Positions 44,053-55,304 of a DNA stretch of 64,000 bases are shown here, piece after piece. Every line of letters begins with the position of its first letter. Position 1 is the first letter of the stretch. The stretch covers positions 5,001 to 69,000 of the forward strand of contig JARFJB010000384.1 in the NCBI GenBank assembly GCA_036346205.1. The letters are read 5' to 3'. The translations under genes were made by a program, and so were the position numbers. The notes under the pieces are model-generated. The model made no database searches and was not told where the DNA came from. It saw only the letters and a list, made by a program, of their open reading frames with translations. The stretch comes from Vesta saturnalis. Taxonomy: Eukaryota; Arthropoda; Insecta; Coleoptera; Lampyridae.

Positions 44053-45666
44053 TTACTGCATTACATAAGTATCGTACAGATGGTATACATTAGACAGAGC
44101 GCAGTGACATAATGATTCACAATGATAGTAACAATCTGGTTGCAAAGCAGGAAGAGGAGGATGTTCCTCAAGTTCTATAACGGGTTGTGGAACAAATTTT
44201 CTGATGTAATCCGCTTTCTCTCCACCCCTGACGTAGATAGTATCTGTTGGTTGAATCAAGCGACTGAGAATTCTTCGAAGTTGGTGTGATGGTGTATACC
44301 CCTCTTTCCATTTTATACAGTGTTGATTATGCCTTAACCAAGTAGCTTGGCGGTGACTCTCCGCATCTCACGTATACCATGGATACGATGATTTAAAGAT
44401 GTAGTGGGCAACTTGTGTTCCATTAAAAGCTTTTGAAATTTGAAACCCTTGTACATCGACTATGACGGGCATCGTATTACAGCTGCATTATTGCTTTGCT
44501 TAACGCGTTATACGGAACTAATCGATCATGGAGTATAACACAGTATGCTGTCGTATTCTCGGGAATGTTGACTGCTGTTTCGAATTCTACACGAAGTACT
44601 ACTGCTTTAGAGTGTAATGCCTCTTTTTGATTCGAACAGTCTACCACTATCATTGGTGCGACTGCCGTAAATTGATTAGGTGTGAGTAATGGTTGACTAT
44701 CTCTTTGATAATATGACATTTGGAATTTAGCAAACATTTCATACAATGTAGCAAAGTAATTGTTTTTGTAATTAACGTTTAAATTGTCATACGGATAACG
44801 GTCCGTGTTAAGGAATACCCTTTATTCTTTAGTGCACATTTATCGAACCTGCTCATATTTTATCATATATTTTCTCATCCCATTTGAAATCCGATAATAA
44901 TGTATCTAGGTGTTTCTATACTAGTCGATGTTTTGATTGCCCATGTATGTTTATCTGTTGTTGGAACGGCTGGATATATGTGTTTCCCAACTTCTAAATG
45001 CTACTGGGGTATTTACATTTTTATCAGTGTACTTCGTTATCGCCAATTCCTCCGCTAATGCTGGTATGATGTGTGAAACTTTCCAATATATTTTATCTAT
45101 GTTAACTTTTATTGCTTCATCTGCAACAGTTGAAATTACTGCGTCGGTATCAATGTTACTGCGACTTAAAACCAATTCTTGTCTGATGTTCAATGTCACT
45201 TTATTATAATCTTCCGCAAAGCCGAGTAGCATTTACAAAGGTACACACACATAAAAATACCCTAACGCATTTGTGCTATTTGGGGTAGGAAACCAACCCG
45301 CATTTTCAGGACGAGCGAGGTCGTTGGGTGCCAATGATACCAATCCTTTCATTGTAGACGTTAATCCAACCTTCGTCACGGAATCTACCACTATTCCATT
45401 CATTTCGTCACTAATTTCATGGAATAAAAATGCAATGCCATTATTAACAAACCGCACGGTGTTAGAGACAGCACCATCCTCCCTCAACAATCTCTCTCTA
45501 CGTAGACATAACTTTCTGATGGTAAAGTGCACATATCTTCCTGAATGGGTATTCTGATTTCATCATTGTTTCCAAATCTCGTAGTATATGGCTGATGTGT
45601 GTGTAGTTCGGAATTTACTATAGCATTATCAACAACAACTTTTCCGTTTAGGTTTAATATACTCAT
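44053..45666 (-). pseudogene. Polinton major capsid protein (hexon-like), copy 2
   Basis: Starts at 45666 with MSILNLNGKVVVDNAIVNSE and keeps NNDEIRIPI. It continues in shifting frames: 45532-45233, 45232-44951, 44746-44477, 44259-44053. The C-terminal IQPTDTIYVRGGEKADYIRK matches copy 1. The double-jelly-roll capsid role is inferred from family and context. Several small deletions relative to copy 1 (near 45490 and 44420) add to the damage. Confidence 0.7.
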
Positions 45667-45817
45667 TGTATTACTATGAAACCAATACTTTGCAAGTATG
45701 CTCTATTCTGCGCTGTCAATGCTTTGAGGGTTGACCGCTTACTGACTCTCACATTTCCACATTTCGATTTTTTGTACTTTGCCTTGCTATGGTTACAAGC
45801 GCATGTGTTACACCACG

Positions 45818-46487
45818 TCACCATCTCTTCTTTAAATGTAGTCCTATCGTTATGACTTCACCATTAAAATTGATGAGATCTCCGTCTTGATCTACTATTT
45901 TAAGTGTTATGGTTGAAATGGTGGATGTATTTATAGGTAAATAGATGACATGTAGAGGGGATTCAATTATTTTGTATCCCGCTGGTACACTGGGAAAGAA
46001 TTGATGAATAATATGTGATGGCTCTCCATTTTTCAAACTTCTAGTTGTTATATTGCACTCGATAATTAATGAATTAACTTCGATAATGTTAATATGGTCT
46101 TCAGAGGTATGCACTTCTTTACCTTTGTAAATTTTTTTGTTAATCTCACCATAGGTCCTATTGAATTTTCTACTTTGTAATTAATGTCATCTGTTGATTT
46201 CATAATCGCTTTCATAGTATCATTATTCGCTCGTAAATTAATAAATCCTCTTGACTTGAATATGTTTATTCATATCCGCGATTTCGTATGATCCTGGTGG
46301 TATTGTAATTGTAGTTTTTCCAAATACGAGTTGGTTGTTCTTGGAAGTAACATTTTGTATAGTATTGAAAGATTCAAAACTAGTCAACAACCATTACATA
46401 TTCCGACTCATTATCGAGATAAATCGATGGGTTAAAGTTGGCTTGTAAGATACAGCTTGTACCGGTAAATGTAAATGTGTACGACAT
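45818..46487 (-). pseudogene. Polinton minor capsid (penton-like) protein, copy 2
   Basis: Starts at MSYTFTFTG (46487), with NPSIYLDNESEYVM following. The middle (46390-46120) is frame-shifted and has lost some bases. The C-terminal half, 46114-45818, is open and ends with PLHVIYLPINTSTISTITLK. The intact homologue is in copy 1 at 31995-32657. Confidence 0.7.
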
Positions 46488-46510
46488 TACGATCAAGCAA
46501 CGACTGAGAA

Positions 46511-46890
46511 TCAAAACGAACCGGCATATAAAAATCGTAAGACTAAATGACCGCAATGGTATGTATTGAAGTTTTGAACATTGGTAAAGTTATAGTCATT
46601 CGTGTTTCTGCTACCATCACTTTTAAAATAGGGAATTAATTCTAATAGTGGTTTAATATGTCCTATGCTATCAAAATATGTAATATGCACATTACGCTTG
46701 ATGTAAGCCGTCCAGTGTGTTCCCCTGTTATTTTGATCATCCATATTCACAATACCACATTCATTCGTATGGATTCGTGTAGGTAATTTATCTCGCATGT
46801 ATATCCCTCTAAAGTAGGGGATTTTTAATTTCTTAACAAATTTTGATAGCTCAACGTTGCTTAAGACGTGACGTGGTAGCTTCAGTAGGA
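46511..46890 (-). CDS. Adenain-type cysteine protease, copy 2
   Basis: Open from the LKLPRHVLSNVELSKFVKKL stretch (about 46880) to 46511. His is in GTHWTAY, Asp in ITYFDSIGH and Cys in TYHCGHL. As in copy 1 there is no suitable ATG upstream of YFRGIYMRDKLPTRI; the Met within MRD leaves only about 25 residues before the catalytic His. The frame upstream belongs to the pX-like protein but is offset by a 1-nt loss near 46896. Confidence 0.72.
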
Positions 46891-47610
46891 GTTTTTTGAA
46901 TACGGTTGTAGATATAGGCCTAAACCTCGATTATATGGTTTTATATATAAGCCTTTTCCTAAGGTAGCTGCTTCCATTGCTTGATTGTGTCGTTTGGTTT
47001 CTTCTAACGTTTTTGATGCGATTTTTGCGTCAGTAACGCTTTTGCAACTGCAGCTGCACTTCCACCCAAAGAACCTAAAGCCCCTAATGCTGAAAATAGG
47101 GGAATAAGAGGTATGAATCCCCCACATTTCGGTATTGGTAATATTCTGCTCTTGGGTGTCAAGACTTTGTTGTGTTTTAAAACGTTTAAGGCTTGTTGTA
47201 CTGTAGATTTTAACGATGGTCGAAGTTTACCACCAACACAATGTCGCGCTAGAAGGACTGCTTTGTTGAACGAAATTGGTCTGTTTCTGTGAGAACACTT
47301 CCTACGTCGCGATTTGCTTCCCATTCCCATTGTTCTTTTTCCTTTCATTATACCGGCTATGGTTAATGCAGCTGCTCTTTCTCCAAAGGTGGCGTTTGAG
47401 GAATGAAATCTATTCCAAGCTTTTTGTTGCAAAGGCTTATCGGCTATATAACGATGCTTTAGATCGTATGACTGGAAGTATGCAATATCGTATCCTTTAC
47501 ACGCTTCCTCCAGTTCGTTAATATCTCTATCACCGCGAGCTAATCGTTTTCGTCGACGGATACCGCACCACAATGCCTGTACCCAGGTATATGCAACTCC
47601 ACGGTCAATT
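46882..47610 (-). pseudogene. PLA2-domain / pX-like minor virion protein, copy 2
   Basis: One frame of 189 codons (47573-47004) joins the phospholipase-like N-terminus to a basic stretch (KSRRRKCSHRNR), a KAVLLARHCVGG segment and the hydrophobic Gly/Ala-rich segment (GGFIPLIPLF to GGSAAAVAKA). This shows that PLA2 and pX-like parts are one polypeptide. A second frame (47127-46882) carries the C-terminal tail KTLEETKRHNQAMEAA and PYNRGLGLYLQPYSK. The PLA2 site is dead: the catalytic HD is replaced by YD (CKGYDIAY), and the Ca-loop YCGPG is frame-shifted. Confidence 0.68.
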
Positions 47611-47744
47611 TATTTATTAAAGTGATAATTAATCAAGAACCTTTTTAATTGCTATTACACCGAGAACTACACTTCATACCACACTGACTAACGATTCACT
47701 GCTAAACTATTTAATGCGTATGACACACGGTGAACAAATTCAAA

Positions 47745-48350
47745 TGTGCACTATTGCTACCTTTTTTTATTATTGAAGCTACGAGATCGGTTAAATTAGA
47801 GAAGTAGTAGTATTCCTCCCGCTGATTAACGTAGTGGTAACATAAAAACAATTGAACATCGCGTTTCCGAGTTATTTTATAAAATGTAGTTTTCTTAAAT
47901 GGGACACCCTGTATATGTATACTCTAATCGATTGCCAACGCTTTTCTTAACATAAAAGGTCATTATGAATTTCATCCTAAAACCAAAAATAAAGGAGATA
48001 TGAGCCTATTCACTTTTCGCTTTTACAAGATACTATAAAATTTAAATAAAACGGAATATGATACAAAATATGCTACATTTATTATTTAATTTAGTACGAA
48101 AGTACATCCTTTAATTGTGTTTAGCTATTTTTATTTCTAAATCATCTAGGGATACTATGCGAAACAATAAAACCAATAAATCTTGTCATTTTTACGTTTA
48201 TAAATTATTTGTGTGAAACAATTCATTTCGATATTACCTGATACTAATTATTATAATGCCTTCTACACATTTAGAAAAATGCGATATGCTTGAAGCATAC
48301 ATACTACGTCAAAAAAATGCTGACCGTGCTCTTGAACGACATAATGACCT
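47745..48350 (+). mobile_element. Mariner-type (DUF4817) fragment replacing the ATPase N-terminal half
   Basis: About 600 bp unrelated to copy 1 lies between GTATGACACAC (47735) and the shared TAGTTCTGTTTCAACAAGAT (48353). It contains GGGACACCCTGTA (47900), a mariner-type terminal motif, and near its right end an ORF starting MPSTHLEKCDMLEAYILRQK. That ORF resembles the DUF4817 helix-turn-helix start of insect DDE transposases. The Walker A and B parts of the ATPase are missing here. Confidence 0.6.
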
Positions 48351-48553
48351 GTCTAGTTCTGTTTCAACAAGATAGCATCAATCTTAAGCATGTGTATGAT
48401 GATCACGTTAATGTAAATATGACATTTGATAGATTTAAGGACTTGTGTTTCTGTTGCTGGCGTGACCAATTTGGATTTCTTGTGATTGATAAAGAGAGTG
48501 ATGTTAATGCAGGTCGTTTCCGTAAGGGATTTGGCTGTTACATGTCATTATAA
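48351..48553 (+). pseudogene. Packaging ATPase C-terminal remnant, copy 2
   Basis: Only the last third remains: LVLFQQDSINLKHVYDDHVN, then LCFCCWRDQFGFLVIDKESD and RFRKGFGCYMSL. Both nucleotide-binding motifs are lost. The TAG present in copy 1 at IDK is GAG (Glu) here, so the original end can be read. Confidence 0.78.
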
Positions 48554-48585
48554 ATACTGCACTACTATGTAAACATGCAGTAGTA

Positions 48586-49375
48586 ATGGAGGAGCGCTTA
48601 GTACAAGACATTTTGCGTGCTCGCAAGAGTGTGTAACAAAAATACGCTAGTTTAAAGGAAGAAACGGCACTTACAGAGCACGCAATGGAGGTACACTTTA
48701 AACCTATAATACAGCCATTGAAACAATTAATTACTAAACAAGGTGGTTCTCTCGTACTTTACATCAGAATTCGGCAAAAATGAGCCTATTGCACATGAAA
48801 ATGAAATTATTTTACATCTTACGTCTAAAACATCTGTAACACGGAAGGCACCACGTATTCTTGTTTCTAACGCCATTCCACAAGTTTTAGAGGAAACTGA
48901 ACTAGACTTTGTTGGAGAGAATTTTCGTATCGCTCTTCCTGATGGATCATCCTTAGATTATGATGGAACTCCGGGATTATATGAGCTACTATTTAAAAAA
49001 GCTCCTACGGGATACAAAAAGAGTGATCTACAGCAATACAATGACATTTTGCGCCGTAAAAATGCTTCTCAACGTAATTATAACCCAGATGGCCAAATTC
49101 AAGGAACTAATAGTAGGAAATACATTGGGATCATTAAACCACTAATTCAACCTCGAAAACGACCTGCTACATCAGATATTGCACCTCCTGCCACGAGATC
49201 TAGCACAACTTCTATCTCCAAAAGAGGGGGTGGAATGCAACTATTAATAATAACAAAGCGATTGAGTTTGTACCTTATAATGATCCGAATAAATTAGTGG
49301 ATTGGTTGCTTACTAGCAATCACAACGAAATAATATATATAATTGACGAATTACGTAAAACGAACGTAATAAAGT
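48586..49375 (+). pseudogene. DUF8207-type Polinton protein, copy 2
   Basis: MEERLVQDILRARKSV opens the frame, and a stop follows at V-stop (about 48633). The main frame (48743-49297) lacks about 220 nt of the central part present in copy 1, but keeps DGTPGLYELLFKKAPTGYKK, QQYNDILRRKNAS and SKRGGGMQLL. Pseudogene by deletion and stop. Confidence 0.65.
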
Positions 49376-49388
49376 AGGATCTCTTATT

Positions 49389-49790
49389 ATGAACCTGCTA
49401 CTATATTCATTTCATTTCATTGTTACAACGACCATCACTATAGATACTACTACATATTCAGCACTGCTGCCAATAGACAAATTTGGTGGACACTTTCATC
49501 AGCAAATGTCAATAGATAAATTTAGTAAACGTATTGTCCAGCATTCTGGTGATCTTCATTATGAAAATTTCATTTCTTTCTCTGGAATATCCATTAAAAA
49601 AAGAATTAACATTCCTACTAGTATAGTTGACACCTACACCTTTCCCTGTAACGAGGGCATCGTAGTGTATTGCAAGTGGAGTCATCCAGGTCTTGAGCTT
49701 AACATAAATTATAAAGTTAGCGATGTAATTGGTTACCACGTAACTAGGAATGCCGCATGTAGAGCTCGTAGTACAATCCAAAGTGTTAAA
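49389..49790 (+). CDS. Small Polinton protein with possible signal peptide, copy 2
   Basis: The start MNLLLYSFHFIVTTT gives a hydrophobic N-terminus compatible with a signal peptide or membrane anchor, although in related elements the gene may begin later. The body contains LPIDKFGGHFHQQM, then FISFSGISIKKRINIPTS and VYCKWSHPGLELNINY, a beta-rich pattern. The frame continues into the integrase reading frame without a stop because a small deletion fused them. Function unknown; possibly a minor virion or surface protein. Confidence 0.45.
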
Positions 49791-50645
49791 ATGAGTAAAG
49801 CTGCTGTTATTGAAGAACTGCACAAACCAGCAAGAAGAAATTTTCCGCGGCTTTGTGTGGTCTAATGGTCTGTTTCAAGCTGATTTAGTAGAAATTATAC
49901 CTTATGCTCGGGGAAATAAAGGATTATCCCATTAAACGCAAGAATGGTAAACTAGTCGCAGATGTAATAAATGCACTTTTGTCTGGTTCGCAAAGGACGC
50001 CTTCACATATACAAACTGATATGGGAACGGAGCTTTATAATGCTGAATTTAAAAAAGTAATGAAAAAATTTAATAGTGGTTATTCCAACTTGAAGAGTAG
50101 CATAATTGAACGTGTAAATCGCACTCTTAAAGCAATAATGTGGAAAGCATTCAGTATGCAAGGTTCCTATAAATGGCTATCAATATTAACTCAAATTGTT
50201 GTTGATTATAATTCAAGAAAGCATATAACCACCGGATACATACCTATAGATGTAAATGAATAGAAAGCCGCATCTATTTTGAAACGTTTAAAATGCCATA
50301 AATTTCTTGACCGTAAGACAGCTAAATTTAAAGTGGGGGATTATGTACATATTAACAAATATAGAAGCATATTCTCTAAGGATTACGCAACTAATTGGGG
50401 TTACGAAGTCTTTCGCATATCAGCAGTGAAACGTTCCAGTCCAATTATCTACACATTACGTGATAGTCGACATGAAGAGATACATGGACGTTTCTAGGAG
50501 CCTGAACTTCAAAGTGTGAAACATCCTGACATCACCTAGTTGAACGTGTAATACAACGTCAAGGAAATATGTATCTCGTTAAATGGTTAGGGTTTGATAA
50601 TTCTCACAATTTATGGATTTCTAACAGACATTATATAATACGTTC
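49791..50645 (+). pseudogene. int: Retroviral-type integrase with chromodomain, copy 2
   Basis: MSKAAVIEELHKPARRNFPR, the first Asp in FQADLVEI (49882), the second in QTDMGTELYNAEF and the Glu in SIIERVNRTLKAIMW are readable. About 50 nt between the first Asp and YPIKRKNG are deleted relative to copy 1. The SH3-like part (FKVGDYVHI, SSPIIYTLRDSR) is in frame at 50279-50497. Then a TAG replaces the Tyr before EPELQS, and the chromodomain-like tail is frame-shifted. Confidence 0.83.
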
Positions 50646-50741
50646 TGTACGATTAATTATATAATATATACTGTAATATTATTATGCAACAAATAACTCT
50701 TTTTTTATTTTAACTTTTTATTTATATTAATACATACAATA

Positions 50742-51290
50742 CTATACACTACTAAAGCGTTTCACTAACACGTAATCACGATGTTGCTTTTCCAGGACTG
50801 CTGAAATTACTTTACTACACTCTTCTATTCTTTTCATAAAGCGTGTAGAGTCTCTAGCTAACTGTTCCCATTCTCCGTTTCGCTCCCATTCCACTACATC
50901 GTGAACTACGTTTTTGAGCTCATTAATTCGGACCTCCTTCACTTGTGTTGTCATCTGTTGAAATATAATGCGTTAAATGGCATTCTATTTCATGTACAAA
51001 TTGTTCCAAAGGTATTTCTCTAAGGTCTTCTATTAGTCGCTTAATGCAACAAATGCGCTCTACACCATCGTCACGGGATTGAAAGTATTTCTCGCACAGA
51101 CGTATTCCACTACCATGCTTATATAAATAGTCATCACTAAACGTGCCCTGTCCATATACTTTTTCATGTTCAAAATCAAATTCTAATGATTGAAATTTGC
51201 ATATTAGTCTTTGCACTGCACTAACACAATCTACAGCTTTAGGCCACGACACTGCACTATAACACCTCCACATATTGACTAAACATTTAT
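50742..51290 (-). pseudogene. Helical right-end Polinton protein, copy 2
   Basis: Two frames, 51273-50923 and 50954-50742, are split by a short insertion (TGAAATATAATGCGTT, near 50958). The N-terminus, missing from copy 1, reads MWRCYSAVSWPKAVDCVSAV. CIKRLIEDLREIPLEQFVHE matches copy 1. No recognised domain. Confidence 0.5.
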
Positions 51291-51314
51291 TATTATTCCT
51301 ATTCTCTATATATT

Positions 51315-51965
51315 CGTTACCCCCACTTATTACTTAACGGCTTTCGCAACTTCTACGTCAATATCCATTTTTTCCTAGGCAAATTCTACAATTTATATAA
51401 CACAGGCTACATTGAGATCAAATATATCTTGTAAAGGAACTATTAACCTGTGTATGTCAACATCAGGCATTTCCGCCGCCGCTCGTGTTATTTTATTAGA
51501 AAATTCAGGAAATTCCATAGTAGGTACTAAATCCAATCGGTAACTGACTATCTTAAGAAGTCTCTATAACTGTTTTATAGACTCCCATCCAGAATAGATT
51601 TCTGATTCTTCACAATTAGAGATGCGTATAATTTTCTTCTTATTAATAGTTTTATAGGATATAGTTTTCGATCCCATCTTTGTAGGTAGCCATGTCCCTT
51701 CAGGTGTGTAGAAATAATTTGTAATTATCCCTTAATTGTCCATAAGTATGTGCCATTCCTGCTTATCAAACACCACTCCATTACTCTTAGATCCACCAAG
51801 CTTCACGACCGGTTCAAAATTGAATTGGGGTGAGAGGCCGACACTAACATACTTCGATTTACTTTTATTTAAAAAATACTTCACATTGTTAATTAAAATG
51901 TCACGAAATCCACTTGAATTCATAACACTCACAATCTTCGCCTTTTCTACCGCTTTCCGCTTCAC
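51315..51965 (-). pseudogene. Conserved right-end protein (LSPQFNFEPVVKLGG type)
   Basis: The minus-strand frame opens at MKRKAVEKAKIVS. It contains YVSVGLSPQFNFEPVVKLGG and DKQEWHILMDN, then after a stop GIITNYFYTPEGTW and KTISYKTINKKKIIRISN. This pattern is familiar to me from uncharacterised arthropod proteins near Polinton genes, but I know no function. It is absent from copy 1, which ends before this point. Confidence 0.5.
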
Positions 51966-51974
51966 ATGTACTCC

Positions 51975-52475
51975 CTTTGCATTTATATCCTACCCTCCCC
52001 ACTATTTCTACCGTCAAGGTTACCTACTTGACGGTGCGCGGCGAGCATGTGAATTAATACCAAACTGGGTGCAATTTGAAAAAAAAGTGACTACTGTCTT
52101 CCACCACATTAGAAGCGCTATAGGATACCTATGAAGATGTGCAGTGGAATACTGAATGGTTTGTCACCCTGGATAACCGAATTCGTTACTTTCACTATCA
52201 CAACTTCATGGGTAATTTGCCTTCATACTGGTTATCATCTTGCTGGTCATATGCATTTATGCTATGACTGCTACAAAGCATTGTAACCTAGTGACTACGG
52301 AGTTATTGACAACCGTACACATATGGATAGATGGGTCGCAATTTACCGCATGTCACACCAGTAATACTGGTACTCATCGTGCAGATCTCCCCTAACAATG
52401 CTACACGAGGTATATGAATATGATTCATGCATACTCTGCGGTGAAGTGTACTATTTGGACAATTAATTTTTTTTT
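51975..52475 (+). pseudogene. Right-end protein with two Cys pairs, degenerate
   Basis: In the plus strand a frame through YFYRQGYLLDGARRACELIP and VTTVFHHIRSAIGYL ends at 52134. Nearby frames continue with WNTEWFVTLDNRIRYFHYH, then HLCYDCYKAL, NRTHMDRWVAIYRMSH and YEYDSCILCGEVYY. The two CxxC pairs (CYDC, CILC) suggest a zinc-binding fold. An AATAAA lies at about 52477. I do not recognise the family. Confidence 0.42.
52008..52037. repeat. Short hairpin ACCGTCAAG/CTTGACGGT
   Basis: A 9-bp perfect inverted repeat with a loop of about 9 nt near the right end of copy 2. It lies inside the preceding reading frame. Confidence 0.6.
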
Positions 52476-52480
52476 CTAAT

Positions 52481-53199
52481 GTATATATTGTATATAATAA
52501 AGTATTTCCTGGTAGTATCCTACTGTGTTCTATGGTGACAAGATGTCCGACGTGCCACCAACCTTTTATTATCCTCAGTATTACAATTGATTCGATAAAC
52601 GTTTACTTACGTATCGATCATGATGCTTATTTTTTCTTGTATTAAAAATTATATTCAAGTTACAGCTGTATACTACGAAGACCAATGAAATGGTTTTATA
52701 ATTCATAGGGCCTTCGCAATTTCAGTAAATACTTTTGATTGCAATCTAAGATAAGCAGATAGTTCGTTATTACAAGATATTTCGAGAAGTGAAAACGTGT
52801 GCAGTATTCCACGCGAAATTAAATGTTACATCCAAAATGAATTGGTGCTGAAACTGTTGTGCCTTTTTTTAACAAACAATAGACACTAAAAAATGCACAC
52901 TTTGACATTTCTAATATATTATACTAATTACTATTACAGTTTGTCAGCTTTTCACAATATTTTGTGAAAATTTGGGGTTAGAACTGATCTTGTTTCACTA
53001 CTACCATTATCAGGTACATCGGTCGTCATTCTTTCCTTAAGAACTTTGGTAGGTCAGAAAATAATCGATATTTTGAACTATTGCGGTTTACTATGTTTCC
53101 AGGGTTAAAACTATTCTTAATTTCTTGACTATTTTAAAGGGAAAACTTAGTTATAATATTTGCAGGATTATCTACACTTAGAAATACTAATTCTTTCCT
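52481..53199. other. AT-rich stretch without a gene
   Basis: Nothing recognisable. Confidence 0.5.
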
Positions 53200-54331
53200 C
53201 GGTAGCGAATTCTTGAGGTCTATTGTTGTTACTAACAACGTAGTTTCTTATATTCTTTTATATACGTTGAACTGTATTTTGCAGTCTTATGTTCCTCTTC
53301 TATCTTTTAACCATTTCGACACTTGTGTTCGTGGTATCTTATCGAATATGTCGTCTAGATCTACAATCGCAAAGTATACTTTTCTGTTACATTTTGATAT
53401 TTTCGGTGAATGTTGTTTTCTAATGATGAACACTTTCAACTTTCTTTGCCGAATCCACTTTGCGCCTCTGTTAATGTTGTGCACTATTGCGGTCCTTAAC
53501 TTTTTTTATATTGTTTATTCGAGCTACAATTAATAATGTTTGTAAATATAACTGTTGCAAAAATTGTAGTCTTGAAGTATTATTTCTGTTCATTATGTAT
53601 TTCGGGTCTGCTATGATTTTACCTCTATATTTTTTCAGTTGTTAATTTTACGGTTCTTCCTCCTGTTAGAACAGTCAAGCAAAAGTGGTTGCTAAATTCT
53701 CCTTGTAAGATTTCTTTTGCGTGTGTGAATATTTGCTTAATTGTGTATTGTTGTTCTCTAAACGTTGGATATGCTACATTTTTTTATTACTAAGGTATTA
53801 TTACCATTTCTCCTATTATAATTTAATTTGTTTTTTAATTTCTTTAGTTACCCCTATTTCTTTCTCTAGTTTACTTTTGTTCTTCTATCATCCAGTCATT
53901 ATGTCCGATTTAGATGTCGTTCAATTGTCTACTGTTTTTCATATTTGATATACCATTTCTACCTTTTGCAATTTGTACTTATCTTCTTTTAGTGTTCGTC
54001 TTCATGTAAATATTTAGATTTTCTTGCTAGTAGGTAATAATTGTTGCTCATATCTACTCTTACGTTTTTTACTTCGGTTTTGTTGTTTTCTCTAACAAAC
54101 TGTAATCTAGTATGAATTACTTTTACTGTTTTATTCTCTTTATCTTTTATTAAAATCTCCACCTGTACACACGTTTTCATTAAGCGTTTCCGTCATAACC
54201 GCTAGATTGCCGTAGGATTTATCTTTTACCTTCTTCATTTTATTGCTATTTGCTCTATAAACTGAAATTATAGCGTTTTTTAACGAATTTTTCAAAGAAA
54301 AAATCACTTTGTGCCCGCTTCGTTCGCCCAT
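53200..54331 (-). pseudogene. Non-LTR retrotransposon fragment (endonuclease end and RT start)
   Basis: On the minus strand, 54331-54140 reads AIISVYRANSN and later NENVCTGGDFNKR. That is the GGDFN motif of an apurinic-type endonuclease. Segment 54180-53989 continues with a linker. Segment 53484-53287 holds KVYFAIVDLDDIFDKIPR, the reverse-transcriptase FVDLEKAFD-type motif. Frame breaks are frequent, and the RT catalytic ADD box is not present, so the fragment is truncated at both ends. Confidence 0.65.
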
Positions 54332-54859
54332 CTCTGTAATTACTCCTAAACTGCTTAGGATGTCAAAATGCGGTTTTTGGATTAGGTTTGCTACTCATTA
54401 AGCTAGAAAGGCCATTATAAAATTTTACAATATGTTAGCCTACCCCATTTGGTCAGAAAATCAGGGTATGTTCAACTTTGTTTTCCCATTACCTCGCTTC
54501 TATGGAAGTCAAAGATAATTACTTCCCTAATGCACACCTAGACTACATACTAAAGCATTCTATACAAAACGAGTAGAAAAAATTCAATTGTAAGGTCGTG
54601 AGGTGCCTGGACTGTTTTACGTACACAGTTGCGGAAAAGAGAAAATGTTTAACTTTACTTCCCTACTAGTCATTTGTTGTTTCTCATCCTCACTACTTAC
54701 CAAAGCATCTTGTAAATAGTGAAACAATTTAAATCTATTGTGCGTGCATAATACCGAAAAAGTCGTGTATGTGCCTGTACACAATATAACTCGGTCCCTA
54801 GTCCAAATATCGCCTTCTGGTTTTCCCTAAAAATAAGAATGTTAGACAACATCTACATG
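54332..54859. other. Stretch without a recognisable gene
   Basis: No ORF or repeat of note. Confidence 0.5.
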
Positions 54860-55300
54860 TCCTAGGGTCGCACCAAAATAGGATCCCAGGACGACAACGA
54901 GCTAAATACCGTGCTCCACGAGTGTAGGTTAACATTTTGACTGAATTTCGCCCAAACTTTGTGTTGATACGCCAATTTTGTTGTAACTACGGCAAAATTG
55001 ATTTCCTTGATGAACAAGAGTGGTCCATGAGTGTTGGTCAGCATTTCGTTCGAATATTGCCCAAAATGTATATTTATACATAAATTTCGTTATGGTTACG
55101 GTAAAATTAATTGCCGCAATGACCAAGAGCTAAATTCTCTGTGACCAAAATCTATGTTGATACAAGAATTTCGTTGGGGACGCGGTAAAATGGATTCTCT
55201 TGATGATTAAGAACTAAATTCTGTAGTCCATGAGTGTTGGTCACCATTAAGGTCCGAATGTTGCTAAAAATCTATATTCACTCACCAATTTTGTTGAATG
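54860..55300. repeat. Diverged tandem repeat, unit about 105-130 bp
   Basis: Units share CCATGAGTGTTGGTCAGCAT, a CCAAAATSTATATT block, CCAATTTTGTTG and GGTAAAATTGATT. Starts are at about 54914, 55025, (truncated) 55140 and 55227. Units are 70-80 percent alike by eye. Short ORFs here come from the repeat. Confidence 0.7.
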
Positions 55301-55304
55301 CATC

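Larger units (their letters stand above)
38094..52480 (+). mobile_element. Polinton/Maverick (adintovirus-like) element, copy 2
   Basis: Same gene order and orientation as copy 1 and closely similar at the base level over most of its length. It keeps the polymerase N-terminus with introns and two right-end genes absent from copy 1. It has its own damage: a mariner-type insertion over the ATPase, a (TA)n tract in the polymerase, and a deletion of about 50 nt inside the integrase core. The right limit is set at the last conserved-looking ORF and the AATAAA near 52477. Terminal repeats were not identified. Confidence 0.85.

Noticed and set aside
24545..52480. Terminal inverted repeats for the Polinton copies
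   Set aside because: I looked for matching inverted ends near 24545/37584 and 37864/52500 and found none that I could support; ends are given by homology only.
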